Origin: Dastarcus helophoroides
Lineage: Eukaryota; Arthropoda; Insecta; Coleoptera; Bothrideridae
Assembly: GCA_028583605.1 (NCBI GenBank)
Contig: CM053329.1
Coordinates: 12,386,501-12,450,500 of the forward strand
Direction: 5' to 3'
Length of the DNA stretch: 64,000 bases
A model generated the notes under the pieces. The model did not search any database, was not told where the DNA came from, and saw nothing but the letters and a program-made list of their open reading frames with translations. Positions 23,446 to 32,750 of this stretch are shown in pieces. Position numbers and translations under genes: made by a program. Positions within the stretch are counted from its first letter, which is position 1. Every line of letters begins with the position of its first letter.

Positions 23446-23933
23446 AAAATTAGAGCACCACTTGAAATTTTTTTTGAAGTTTTAGAAAAATCTTCTCATG
23501 AATTTTAACTCTAGACCAGGGGTGGCCTACAAGTCGATCGCGATCGACCGGTCGATCGCGAGACCAATTTTGGTCGATCACTCGCAAGTTCGGGGTTTGC
23601 GAAAAGTATCTCATAAAAACTTTAACTTAAAAAGTACAAATACTTTTTATTCAAATGTTTTCTGTGATTAGCTCATAGAAAGGATATAATTTTTATATTA
23701 TCATTATTTTTATTAGTTTGTTTTGACATTTGAAATGGTTTTATTAAGTTCTTTTTCTTTGCACTTTTGCAATTCTGTTTTCTATTTAAAGCTTTTGTCG
23801 GTAGATAACTTTTTTGCTGCTGCTACTTTTTGCTACCTATATAAAATTTATTTGAATTGGGATATTACAAAATCAGCATAATACTTCGGCTTATGATAAA
23901 AACTTATACAATACATATAAAAACGTCTATAAA

Positions 23934-24565
23934 CAGAGACTAAATAGACTGAACGTAAGACGGTAAGCAGTGAAGCCAGTTGAAAGCCTGGCGGAAGCCT
24001 AGCTCAACCCAGCACTCTCATTATTTGACAGACCGTTGCGAACATAACATCGGGGTTTTTTTTAGAAAACGGCCTGAAAATATGGGGAAGTGTATTGTGG
24101 ATCATTGTTGAAACCTCAGTGAACACATTAGTGAAGGAAAATCAAGAGTTTTATTCTTTGGGTAGGTAAAAATGAAATATATAAATATTCAATTATCGGC
24201 GTGCGCGCGCCGCCATTTCACTGCAATCATGACGTGTTTACAGCACCGGCTTAACAATATTGTACACAGGCGTCGGGTATTGAAAGAAAATTATTTTACT
24301 ATTAAACCAAGATGTCTTTGAAAATAGTTCTCCTGAACTTTTACCAAAAAGCACTTGTAAAAATTATCCTATTGGTCCAAAAGCCCCTAATTCTAAAGTT
24401 TCATCTAAATCGTTAGAACCGTTACGCGGCACGTTTCGTATTTATAAATTTAACTTAATCCGGCCATGTCCAAGAGTAGTGGGATGCAGCTTCCCACTAC
24501 CCCGCATTTTAGCTTCAACTGAAGGCATGAGACAGCATTGAAATGTTCAGTCTATTTAGTCTCTG
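23934..24565. mobile_element. 632-bp hAT-like MITE nested in the hAT transposon
   Basis: Perfect inverted ends CAGAGACTAAATAGACTGAA (23934 onward, and inverted up to 24565). Flanks are TCTATAAA (23926-23933) and TATATAAA (24566-24573), an 8-bp duplication with one difference. No open frame of interest. The interior is GC-richer than its host (for example GTGCGCGCGCCGCC near 24200). Confidence 0.85.
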
Positions 24566-25359
24566 TATATAAATGATGGTTATTTAATAAATCTGAAATA
24601 CAGTGCGTTTAAAATTGACTTGTATTTACACTTCTGAGAAATTTATGACTATTATAATAATAACATTTGAATTGCATGCCATTAGGATTAATTCTTGGAA
24701 TCTAATTTTGCAGAATATAGTGTTAAATTTTCATTCTGAAGTTAGTGTTTGTACACTACAGTCAATTTCTCTTGCGGATTGTTTCATTTGTAAGTATTAA
24801 TGAAATATTAGTGTTCTTTAAATTAATTGGGCAAGTATATAAGAGATATATTTTAAATAAAATTATTTGAATCTTAATTAAATATTTATAAGCATTATTT
24901 AAAATAATAATTTAATTATTCGCAACTATTAAGTATGATTAGCTATTTCGTTTTATCGGCTAAACCTACACCAGGTATTAATTGTAATTTATATTGTTAC
25001 TGTTTAATACTTTTGGTTAAAATTTGGAGGATTACCCCCCTGGTTCGAACCCGATATAATAACTTTTTTTTTATTTTTTTATGAAGAGGTTTGGGTTCAA
25101 GACCTAAGTTGAACAAATTTTTTTGTGTAAAATAAAGATGAAACTAAGCAAATAAAATAACAAATGAATTTAGAATATCTAAATTAGACCGAATAAAACA
25201 CCGAACTTAAATCCAATTTATTAACTCTGTAGAGCAATTAAAAACGCGTTCCATAGATTATTAATATTTCTTCTCCTCCAAATAAATTCAAATAAGTAGC
25301 CCTGCATTCTACCCCTAACTCTATTTTGAGGTTTTATTTTAATCTTCATACCATTCCAC

Positions 25360-25616
25360 AAAAATTGAAACACAGAACTTGTCCCCTGAAACCAAGAAAT
25401 ATTAAAAAACACAACAAAGGTTGCTCTAACGCGTTTCGACAGCCAAGCTGTCATCTTCAAAGAGAAACAGTTTCTCTCTGAAGATGACAGCTTGGCTGTC
25501 GAAACGCGTTAGAGCAACCTTTGTTGTGTTTTTTAATATTTCTTGGTTTCAGGGGACAAGTTCTGTGTTTCAATTTTTGAAGATAACCAAGGACCAGTCC
25601 GTTCCATCAAACAAAA
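25360..25616. mobile_element. Palindromic hammerhead-like repeat (family 1) inserted in the Merlin gene
   Basis: A 257-bp insertion flanked by a 14-bp direct repeat TCATACCATTCCAC (25346-25359 and 25617-25630). 25361-25577 is a near-perfect palindrome: two arms of about 108 bases around a single central base at 25469. Each arm holds a hammerhead-like core, on the + strand in the right arm and on the minus strand in the left arm. The end is GGACCAGTCCGTTCC, as in other copies. The 14-bp duplication fits target-primed retrotransposition. Confidence 0.85.
25473..25524 (+). ncRNA. Hammerhead-like ribozyme motif, family 1 best copy
   Basis: Helix I pairs CTCT directly upstream with AGAG directly downstream, with further pairs (GTT with AAC) past a mismatch. 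The core is CTGAAGA. Helix II is GACAGC with GCTGTC around TTG, preceded by one extra unpaired T. GAAA follows. Helix III is the palindrome ACGCGT, then T as the cleavage-site base (GTT triplet). All core positions match the consensus except the extra T between the core and helix II, which may lower or abolish activity. In the mirror arm on the minus strand the first core C is T. Confidence 0.6.
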
Positions 25617-26493
25617 TCATACCATTCCACGTTCCCTCGATGTTATTTGTATGATATCCTTCAGAGTTTATAAAGCTAATTGAATGATTTACCCAATGAT
25701 GCATATATAGGGAATTATCTTTGAATAAACAATATCCTTTCCACCCATCAGTTATGACTATGGAACCAGGGAGGACATGTTTTAAAATCAATTCGTTTAA
25801 AGTGACACTATCTCTCTTATCCACAACTACTGCGAACATTTTTCGTTCCTCAGAAATCTCCAAATACCCATACTCCTTCAACCCTATGTCCCCTGTGGTA
25901 TTTTCTCTTACCAAATTTGCTTTCATCAAGTTGCACGATGACATTTGGACCTCCAATCTTAATTTCACTCTGCTCCACCTGTAAGGCTATAGCCTTTCTA
26001 AACAACTTAAATATCCTGTTAATTGTATCTGATCCATGGCCTGTTAGAAGAAGAATTGACTTGACGGATACTTCACAGATCCACATATGCATCAAATAAA
26101 TTAGATCATTTATTTTTATTTGCAAATTTTTGAATATAGTTTGCGTAAGAGCAGAATATATCTTTCTATGTGTTTTTTTTCTGCATTTATACCTTAAAGA
26201 AGAGATTTGTTTCATTGAAGAACCATCAACAGGGCAACAAGGAATGTAGCATAAAATATTTTTGTCGTAAAAATATTTAATTGCCAGTTGCTCGTCATTG
26301 AAAAACTTTTCTAAGTCTTTACGCAAAGGAATCATAGGGTATATATTACTTTTAGTTTATATATTAAAAAAATAAAAAAAAGTTATTATATCGGGTTCGA
26401 ACCCGGGGGGTAATCCTCCAAATTTGATCCAATACTTTTATTACATGCCCTATTATTAAGTCGTATATTTTTTGCATTTTAGTATACCTATTT

Positions 26494-28335
26494 ATGAACA
26501 TGGATAGCAAACCAAAAAAATCGAAAACATATCATTTCAATGAAGAATGGGAAATTAACTATTTTTTTACGATGGTGAATGATAAATGTTGCTGCTTAAT
26601 ATGTCTTAGCTCGATAGCCATTGCTAGAAAGGGTAATTTGGAGAGACATTTCTTATCTTTACATAACAAGTATCAAACAGATTATCCATCAAATTCCGAA
26701 TTACGAAAACGTAAAGTTCGGGATCTTAAAACTCAATTAACAAATCAACAAAATATTTTCAAAAAGCCAATATTGAAGTCACAAGCAGTAACAACTGCAT
26801 CCTTCAAAGTAAGCTATCTATTAGCTAAAAAATGTAAACCATTTTCTGATGGTGAATTTGTAAAGGAAATGTTCTTGGAAATCTCGGATTCCCTTTTTAA
26901 TGATTTTAAGAACAAGAGCGAAATTACTGCTGCAATTCAAGATCTACAACTGTCCCGAAACACAGTGATGCGACGAATCGAAAAGATGGGTGGAAATTTA
27001 AAGGAACAGTTACAAAATGATATTAACAGATGCTCTTGTTTTTCTCTTCAATGTGATGAATCGACAGATATAAGTGATACTGCACAGTTACTTGTTTTCA
27101 TTCGTTTAGTTTTTGAAGATTTTACATCTAAAGAAGAATTGTTGGGTATGATTTCTTTGAAAGAAAGGACTAGAGGTGTAGATATATTCAACGGGTTTAA
27201 AAGTCTGCTTAATGATAAGAAAGTACCTCTTTTTAAATTAGTTTCAATAACAACGGATGGCGCAGCTGCAATGATAGGCCGCAAAAATGGATTTATAGCC
27301 CTATGTCGAAATGACGATGAATTCCCAGATTTTTTGAGTTACCACTGTATAATTCACCAGCAAGTATTATCCAGCAAGAGACTAAATACAAAAGAAGTAA
27401 TGGACATCGCGTTTGAAATTGTTAATTCAATTCGTGGAAGTTCTCTCAAACGTCGTCTTTTTCAACTAAAACTCGATGAAGGTCAGTCTGATTTATTATT
27501 GCATACTGATGTAAGATGGCTAAGTAGAGGTAAATTTCTGCAACGATTTCGTGATTTATTGCCTGAAATAATAGAATTTCTTAATGAACAAGAGAAAAAA
27601 TATGCATATTTAAATGACAAAACCTGGCTTAGTGACTTAGCATTCCTTACAGATTTTACTTCCATATTAAGCCATTTAAATTTAGAATTACAAGGTAAAA
27701 ATAAAACAATAATTGATATGATTAGCAGCATAGATGCATATAAAACCAAATTTATTTTGTTGATAGAAGATTTACAACAAAATAATATGAACCATTTTCC
27801 AAATATGGGAGACAACTTACAAAAAAATAAAAATATTATTTATGAGATTGACAAGTACGTGGCCGAAATACAAAATGTAATGGAAGATTTTGAGAAGCGA
27901 TTCCAAGATTTAAAAAAAATTAAAGAAATTGTGGAATTTACATCTTTTCCTTTCAAAAAAGATTTAATTGTGAAGGAAATTAGCAAAAAAATTGCAGACT
28001 TATTTGATATGGAGCAAAACGCCTTGGAAAATGATATTATAATTTTACAATCTGATTTAATCTTACAAGCCAGAAAATTTGAAGAAAATTTTTGGAAATA
28101 TGTTAACCGAGAAAAGTATCCCAATATTATCAAATGTAGCGAATATATTTATTCTTGCTTTGGATCTACGTATCTGTGCGAATCGGCATTTTCATATTTA
28201 CAATTGACTAAAACTAAACTTCGTTCCGTCCTGACCGATTCTCATACTGAGGACTCATTGTTATTGTCTTTGTCAGGATATACTCCAAATTATGATGCAC
28301 TAGTAAAGGAAATGCAGACTCAGGTTTCTCATTAA
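26494..28335 (+). CDS. hAT transposase with BED-type zinc finger, 613 aa, intact
   Basis: Cut-and-paste transposase of the hAT superfamily, in the group related to ZBED5, GTF2IRD2 and FAM200 host genes. An N-terminal BED-type zinc finger has Cys34/Cys37 and His52/His57 (CLICLSS, then ERHFLSLH). The RNase H-like catalytic core has its first Asp in LQCDESTDISD (about 185-195), the second in TTDGAAAM (about 252-259) and the conserved RW in HTDVRWLSRG (about 337). The insertion domain follows. The C-terminal dimerisation region has CESAFSYLQLTKTKLRS (about 563-580). There is one uninterrupted frame with no intron. Start ATG 26494 is the first in frame; the stop is at 28333 and an AATAAA lies at 28353. 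The intact frame suggests recent activity. It encodes no host function that I can see. Confidence 0.93.
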   Translation: MNMDSKPKKSKTYHFNEEWEINYFFTMVNDKCCCLICLSSIAIARKGNLERHFLSLHNKYQTDYPSNSELRKRKVRDLKTQLTNQQNIFKKPILKSQAVTTASFKVSYLLAKKCKPFSDGEFVKEMFLEISDSLFNDFKNKSEITAAIQDLQLSRNTVMRRIEKMGGNLKEQLQNDINRCSCFSLQCDESTDISDTAQLLVFIRLVFEDFTSKEELLGMISLKERTRGVDIFNGFKSLLNDKKVPLFKLVSITTDGAAAMIGRKNGFIALCRNDDEFPDFLSYHCIIHQQVLSSKRLNTKEVMDIAFEIVNSIRGSSLKRRLFQLKLDEGQSDLLLHTDVRWLSRGKFLQRFRDLLPEIIEFLNEQEKKYAYLNDKTWLSDLAFLTDFTSILSHLNLELQGKNKTIIDMISSIDAYKTKFILLIEDLQQNNMNHFPNMGDNLQKNKNIIYEIDKYVAEIQNVMEDFEKRFQDLKKIKEIVEFTSFPFKKDLIVKEISKKIADLFDMEQNALENDIIILQSDLILQARKFEENFWKYVNREKYPNIIKCSEYIYSCFGSTYLCESAFSYLQLTKTKLRSVLTDSHTEDSLLLSLSGYTPNYDALVKEMQTQVSH

Positions 28336-28352
28336 TTTAAAAAGTTTGAATG

Positions 28353-28358
28353 AATAAA
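28353..28358 (+). promoter_or_regulatory. Polyadenylation signal AATAAA of the hAT transposase
   Basis: Canonical hexamer 18 bases past the stop codon, before the element's 3' TIR. Confidence 0.6.
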
Positions 28359-28603
28359 TGTTATTAATAAGTGCTCATGTTGTTTTAATTCCTCTGGACA
28401 TAAGTTTTTTAACCCATTAAATAAATACTCATGTATGTAGATTATTTACCCCTTAATCATGGAGCTCGCCAAAGTGCACGTCGGTATAAAAGCACATTGC
28501 AAAAACATCCCCTTCTTACCTAAAAAATAGGTCGATCGCGACACAATTTTAAAATAAAAAGTAGATCTTATGTGCACCAAAGTTTGCCACACCTGCTCTA
28601 GAC

Positions 28604-29248
28604 GATTCATCTCACTAGATAAAAATTTGGAGTTCTATTGGGCGTGTGACCCCGGAAATAACTCCAAAATATTTTCTTAAAGTTTCAGTGTTGTAGAGCA
28701 ATTTTATGGCCACTCTCAAGTCTTACTGGTGTATTGAGGTGGGTTATCTTGTGCGCTCAACATTTTGAATGTTCCCGTTTTTTTCTTGTTAAGTTAAGAC
28801 AATTTTTAAATTAGGACTTTAGATAAGGTTACTTTATAATTTAGTGAGCTTCATTAGTGGTGCCTATTTTTAAACATGTTTAATAACTATATCAAGGGCA
28901 TATTGATAACCAAATTTATCCAGAATCAAAAGGAAATGCTATAAAAATTATTTTAAACCTCGTTTATCGTTACCCTATTATAAGATTCCTCAAACAATTA
29001 CATTAATAACACAAGTCTGCAAAAAATAATAAAATTGAGAGCTCTAATGGTTTTCTGGTTTAATTCAAATGTTTTTGAGTGTGCTAAATTCGAAAATAAC
29101 TTTCATTTTGTCATCTAACGTCACCTTTTCTGACAATGTAGGTATCTATGTTAAAAAGGTTATCATCCTAAAATAAAAGATAAAAGATTAAACAAAGATT
29201 TATTTAATTTATAATTGCGTAACAAAGCTTATGTTTCATCTAAAATAC
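28604..29248. other. No gene recognised
   Basis: AT-rich spacer between the hAT transposon and the solo LTR. Nothing coding or structured stands out. Confidence 0.4.
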
Positions 29249-29608
29249 TGTAGCGAAATGAAAATTATAGAATTTAGTACGTAAGAAAATTTTCTATAAA
29301 GATCTGATAAGGAGAAAGCGGCCGCGATAACGAAGCAAACGGCAGATAAGATACCCAGAAATTTTGACCAACGATAAGCCTTGTCTGCCGAAAACTTCTA
29401 AAACCCGGGGGCCAAAACTATATAAGGCGGTCGCCTTTCCTTCGGGTGAGTTAGTTAGAATCAGTCAGTGTTATTAGTGAGTTAGTAGTTAGAAGTAAAT
29501 AAGTGAGTTCATTATTCAGTTGTAGTATTCCGAGTTTAGGTTGGTAATAAAGTGGGTATTATTCAATTCACGTTTAAATAATCAATTCGAACCGATAAGC
29601 CCGCAACA
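29249..29608 (+). mobile_element. Solo LTR, 360 bp
   Basis: Begins TGTAGCG and ends CGCAACA (inverted terminal bases, TG...CA), flanked by a 4-bp duplication ATAC (29245-29248 and 29609-29612). A TATA box CTATATAAGG is at 29418-29427, followed by a TTAGTTAGAATCAGTCAGTG-type initiator region, and AATAAA is at 29546-29551. Size, 4-bp TSD and layout fit a Ty3/gypsy-class LTR left by recombination between two LTRs. It is not clearly related to the gag-pol relic at 8368-10925, whose LTRs are absent. It may still carry promoter activity on the + strand. Confidence 0.85.
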
Positions 29609-29710
29609 ATACATTAGGTAGTAAGCACTAAACACATTTCTTTTTTCCATTCAGGCTCCGTTTGGACATTTTCGCTTGTGAGAAGCATCTGAAAGGACTC
29701 TGTGAAGCAT

Positions 29711-31313
29711 CTAACAGTAATCTGCCATCATTAAGACGCTCCATCTTTCCTGGTATCTTTTTTCCATCTCCTTGATATTTTGGTGATCACCTTGCCCTTC
29801 ACACACGTCTCCTAAATTTTCTGGCAAATAGTCGAGGTGGGAATAAAGAAAATGTACTTTTAAATTCATTAGGCAACCTAAAGCTTGAAATGCTTTTAAC
29901 ATTCTTTTGACGATTTGTTTGTAGTTTGGGGTCTTTGTTATTACCTTAAAATTTCTCTATAATCTCTTTAAAGGTAATCCACCCTTCTCGTTGAGGATTC
30001 TCCATAATTGTGATAAATTGTGGATCAGCCATAAGCCGTCTAATATCTGGTCCAATGAAAACACCTTCCGTCAACCTTGCCTCCTTGAGGCCTGGAAACT
30101 TTAATATTAAGTATTTGAAGCAATTTTCATCTCTTAGAAGTGACTTTACAAATTGTCTTATCAATCCCAGCTTCATGTGAAACGCTGGTAAAAGTACTTT
30201 ATGAGGAGGCACCAAAGTTTCATGCAGGACATTATTTTCAGCAACTTTAAGCACCCTCGCAGGCCAACACTTTTTAGTCCAGTCAATTGCTCGGTCACTA
30301 CTATCCCATAGACACAAATAGTAAGGGAATTTGGTAAACCCAGATTATTGTCCGTGCGACATGCCCAAGATTTTAAAATCACCGCACACTTGCCAACCAT
30401 GGTCTTTATATTTTAATTTGCAGAGAATCAATTCCAAGTTCTTGTAGGTTTCCTTGAGGTGTACGGAATGACCGACAAGAATGGAAGCATAGAAATCTCC
30501 ATTGGGAAGCAGAACTGCTTTAAGGCTTCTTTTTGAAGAATCCATGAAAATACGCCACTGTGCTGGGTCGTATGAGATCTTAAATGTATCCATCAAATCT
30601 TCAATATTGATACAATAAGCCAACTTGTCCTCTTGGGCATAGTAGGAAGTGAACTGCTTCTCACGATATCTAAACCAGGAGGAAGACACTCCCGGCAAAA
30701 GTAAATTCTTGCTTTTGACCCTTCATCCAAGCAGCTCAGCAGCGTTTTTGGGAAGATTCAAGTCTTACCAAATCATTTGGCTCGTCCTAGGAAAACAATT
30801 TGGGACTGCTGTCACCTTCAAATTCAAAACTCGACATGTCATCGGGTACAGGTACAGCATCATCTTCGTTAGAACTTGGAATCTCTTCTAAGCTGGGACC
30901 TTAGGCACTGGTATTTTAGTCCCGTGAGGGATGGGACGAATAGCTGATTGCAGATTGGGGTATGAAATTGACTGCTTCCGTTTTGAATTATACCCTTTCA
31001 CATTACACGAACAAAAGTGAAAATCATCACTATGGTTCTTTTGCTCGCGCCATACCATAGGAATCGCACATCAAAAAGCTTTTCTTTTAAACCAATTTTA
31101 AAGGGCTTCAACACATCGTTTGCAGACTTGAGGTGTCCAAACGTTATCCTGATCTCCAAGTTTTAAGGCAAAAAACGCGAAGTATATTTTTTTTACAAAG
31201 TCCGCAATATTAACTTGTTGCTTTAGTACCATATATTCGCCACAAATATAACAGAAACTGTCAGACGATTTCACACACTTTCGCGCAGACGACATTGCAC
31301 TATATTGAACCAA
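29711..31313 (-). pseudogene. Decayed member of an uncharacterised multicopy arthropod protein family
   Basis: Minus-strand reading from 31313: a C4 zinc-finger-like N-terminus (SDSFCYICGEYM, then VCKRCVEAL), a VWREQKNHSDDFHFC-like segment, YPNLQSAIRPIPHG, then YREKQFTSYYAQEDKLAYC, WRIFMDSSKRSLKAVLL, KLKYKDHGWQVCGDFKIL, CLWDSSDRAIDW, LLPAFHMKLGLIRQFVKSLL, EGVFIGPDIRRLM, and finally VHFLYSHLDYLPENLGDVC and MEKRYQERW...ADYC. I recognise this layout from a repeated, functionally unassigned family in many arthropod genomes. Several frameshifts, stops and a deletion (near 30340) show that it is dead. No TIRs or LTRs could be assigned. A mobile origin is likely from copy number, but inferred. Confidence 0.7.
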
Positions 31314-32307
31314 GATCTATAAAACAGTGACAAGTTGACACTGTCACTTTCTACGCTATCGGAACGCACACGTTCAGGTTACAACATGTTTATGCTTGTT
31401 AATTTAGCTCACACAGGGTGTTCCTTATTTAAAAATTAATGATAGTTATAGCCTGTAAACGTTTAAACACAGTAATCAAAACAAAATTTTACCTATTATT
31501 AATGACTTCAAGTTAGCCAAAAAAAAAAACATTTTTTATAATAAAATTTTGCGTTTTGCCAAATAACCTGACATTAAGAAATTTTTTGAGTACTTTTTTA
31601 GTTTTCAGACCACCTAAATACACAAAAATCAGTTGAAAACATCCAGACAGCATTTTTATTGCTGACCTGTGCAATCTACTTGAGTTTCTTGGTAACTTAG
31701 GGGGCCAAATGGCTGCTTATAAAAGTGCTAAATAACGAAAGAAAATATTCTTTGGCTTATTTAAATTTTGAGAGTAAACTTTCTTTTTATTTTATCACTA
31801 AGACTTCTTTAAAAAAAAACAAAAAGATGGAGTTCTCAAAAGACAATAAAATTTTAAAAGATTCTCCCACAAAGATTATATTTCATAATTCCTTTTTTTA
31901 ATTTCCGAACATTCACGATAAAATATACGAATAATTAATATTAATCTGTTTATGAGTTTATGGTGCATGTGTATTAGCACAAATCAATATATTGGCAAGG
32001 TTAGAAAATAATCGATAAAAATTTTATTTAGCCACTAGGAGATTATTTACTCCTGATAAAAATCCAGAGGTTATTCATGATATACAAACAAGTACTGAAT
32101 GAAAACATAAACAACCTCGAAGAGAAAAATTGACGATCCACACACTTCAAACCCAATGTACAATCACGTGTATTACGTTATCAATGAGCAGAGTTCGAAT
32201 ATTTTGCCCAATCCGGCGAGTTATCATTATCAGCGGCTTCCCTAAGACTTGCCAAAGTACTTCGCTGGCAGATAGTAACCGGACTACATCCGGCGCGAGC
32301 AGTCACC
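31314..32307 (+). promoter_or_regulatory. Probable 5' flank and 5' UTR of the P5CS gene
   Basis: The 1 kb before the P5CS start codon. The last 150 bases are clearly less AT-rich than the surroundings (CCGGCGAGTTATC, then CATCCGGCGCGAGC) and free of repeats, as expected of a promoter-proximal 5' UTR. I see no clear TATA box and cannot place the transcription start. Confidence 0.4.
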
Positions 32308-32463
32308 ATGATGGGTACTAAGGTTCTTAGGCAAGGCCGTCGCCTCCTTGCTTGTAACGGGATAGGATTTTACAAATTGCCAGGACAAGTGGCGGCGCTG
32401 CGGCCCGGAATTACCAGAGCAGCGTCCACAACTCCCAGACTCTGGCTACCGAAACAGACGCAG
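32308..32463 (+). CDS. P5CS: P5CS exon 1 (probable): start codon and mitochondrial leader
   Basis: ATG at 32308 in a good context (GTCACCATGATGG) opens 52 codons without a stop, ending exactly at a donor CAG|GTAGGA (32464). The peptide begins MMGTKVLRQGRRLLACNG and ends TTPRLWLPKQTQ. It has about nine Arg or Lys and no Asp or Glu, the hallmark of a mitochondrial targeting sequence, and P5CS is mitochondrial. The donor is phase 0, matching the phase-0 acceptor of the glutamate-5-kinase exon at 63151. GC content is well above its surroundings. Assignment to P5CS rests on these three points and on strand; leaders are poorly conserved, so it could belong to another mitochondrial gene or to an alternative first exon. 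Confidence 0.65.
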
Positions 32464-32579
32464 GTAGGATAAATAGTTTTTTTTTAATAAACTCGCACCC
32501 GCTGTTGTCAGTTGCGGAGCCCGAGCTTAACAAGTTTGTTTGTTTTGGTACTTTTTCATCGAGGTTTTTTTTTTTCAAA

Positions 32580-32750
32580 AATTAAAATCTTGTCCCCTGA
32601 AACCAAGAAAGATTAAAAACACCACAGAGGTTGCTCTAACGCGTTTCGTTGTATTTTTTTAATATTTCTTGGTTTCAACGGTCAAGATTTGTATTTCAAT
32701 TTTTGAAGACAACCAAGGAGTGATCCGTTCCACCAAAAAATTTTTTTCAA
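32580..32750 (-). repeat. Hammerhead-like repeat family 1, both arms, core deleted
   Basis: The left arm CTTGTCCCCTGAAACCAAG...GCTCTAACGCGTTTCG is joined directly to the right arm TTGTATTTTTTTAATATTTC...GGTTTCAACGGTCAAG and the terminal CAACCAAGGAGTGATCCGTT. The helix II hairpin is missing, so this copy cannot form the ribozyme. It lies about 120 bases inside P5CS intron 1. Confidence 0.8.

Larger units (their letters stand above)
25221..26335 (-). pseudogene. Merlin/ISXO2-like transposase, disrupted
   Basis: Starts at 26335 (MIPLRKDLEKFF). The N-terminal part has paired cysteines (ILCYIPCC, then LRYKCRKK), as in the zinc-ribbon of ISXO2-like transposases. The DDE-type catalytic residues are readable: first Asp in VQLDESKFG (about 25900), second Asp in VITDGWKGY (about 25755), Glu in NNIEGTWNGM (about 25640). 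A frameshift lies near 25860, between the first and second catalytic residues. A 257-bp palindrome (25360-25616) was inserted straight after WNGM. The C-terminus continues at 25350 (KIKIKPQNRVRGR) to 25221. Total length without the insert is about 315 residues, normal for the family. Confidence 0.85.
25015..26430 (-). mobile_element. Merlin-like DNA transposon (IS1016/ISXO2-type DDE), nested
   Basis: Ends GGTTAAAATTTGGAGG (25015) and, inverted, GGATCAAATTTGGAGG (26430), extended by GATTACCCCCC and GGTTCGAACCCGATATAA blocks, form TIRs of about 55 bp. A 9-bp target duplication AATACTTTT lies at 25006-25014 and 26431-26439. 8-9 bp duplications and a minus-strand ISXO2-like transposase identify the Merlin superfamily. 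It sits 64 bp upstream of the hAT transposase start codon, so it may have displaced that gene's promoter. Its own gene is broken by a frameshift and a palindromic insertion. Confidence 0.88.
23517..28595 (+). mobile_element. Full-length hAT transposon with intact transposase, 5079 bp with nested insertions
   Basis: Ends CAGGGGTGGC (23517) and, inverted, CAGGTGTGGC (28595) are flanked by an exact 8-bp duplication CTCTAGAC (23509-23516 and 28596-28603). Subterminal motifs GTCGATCGCGA recur near both ends (23537-23575 and 28531-28540). The transposase gene is at 26494-28335. Two younger elements are nested: a 632-bp MITE (23934-24565) and a Merlin-like element (25015-26430). Without them and their duplications the transposon is about 3.0 kb, the usual hAT size. 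Confidence 0.95.
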
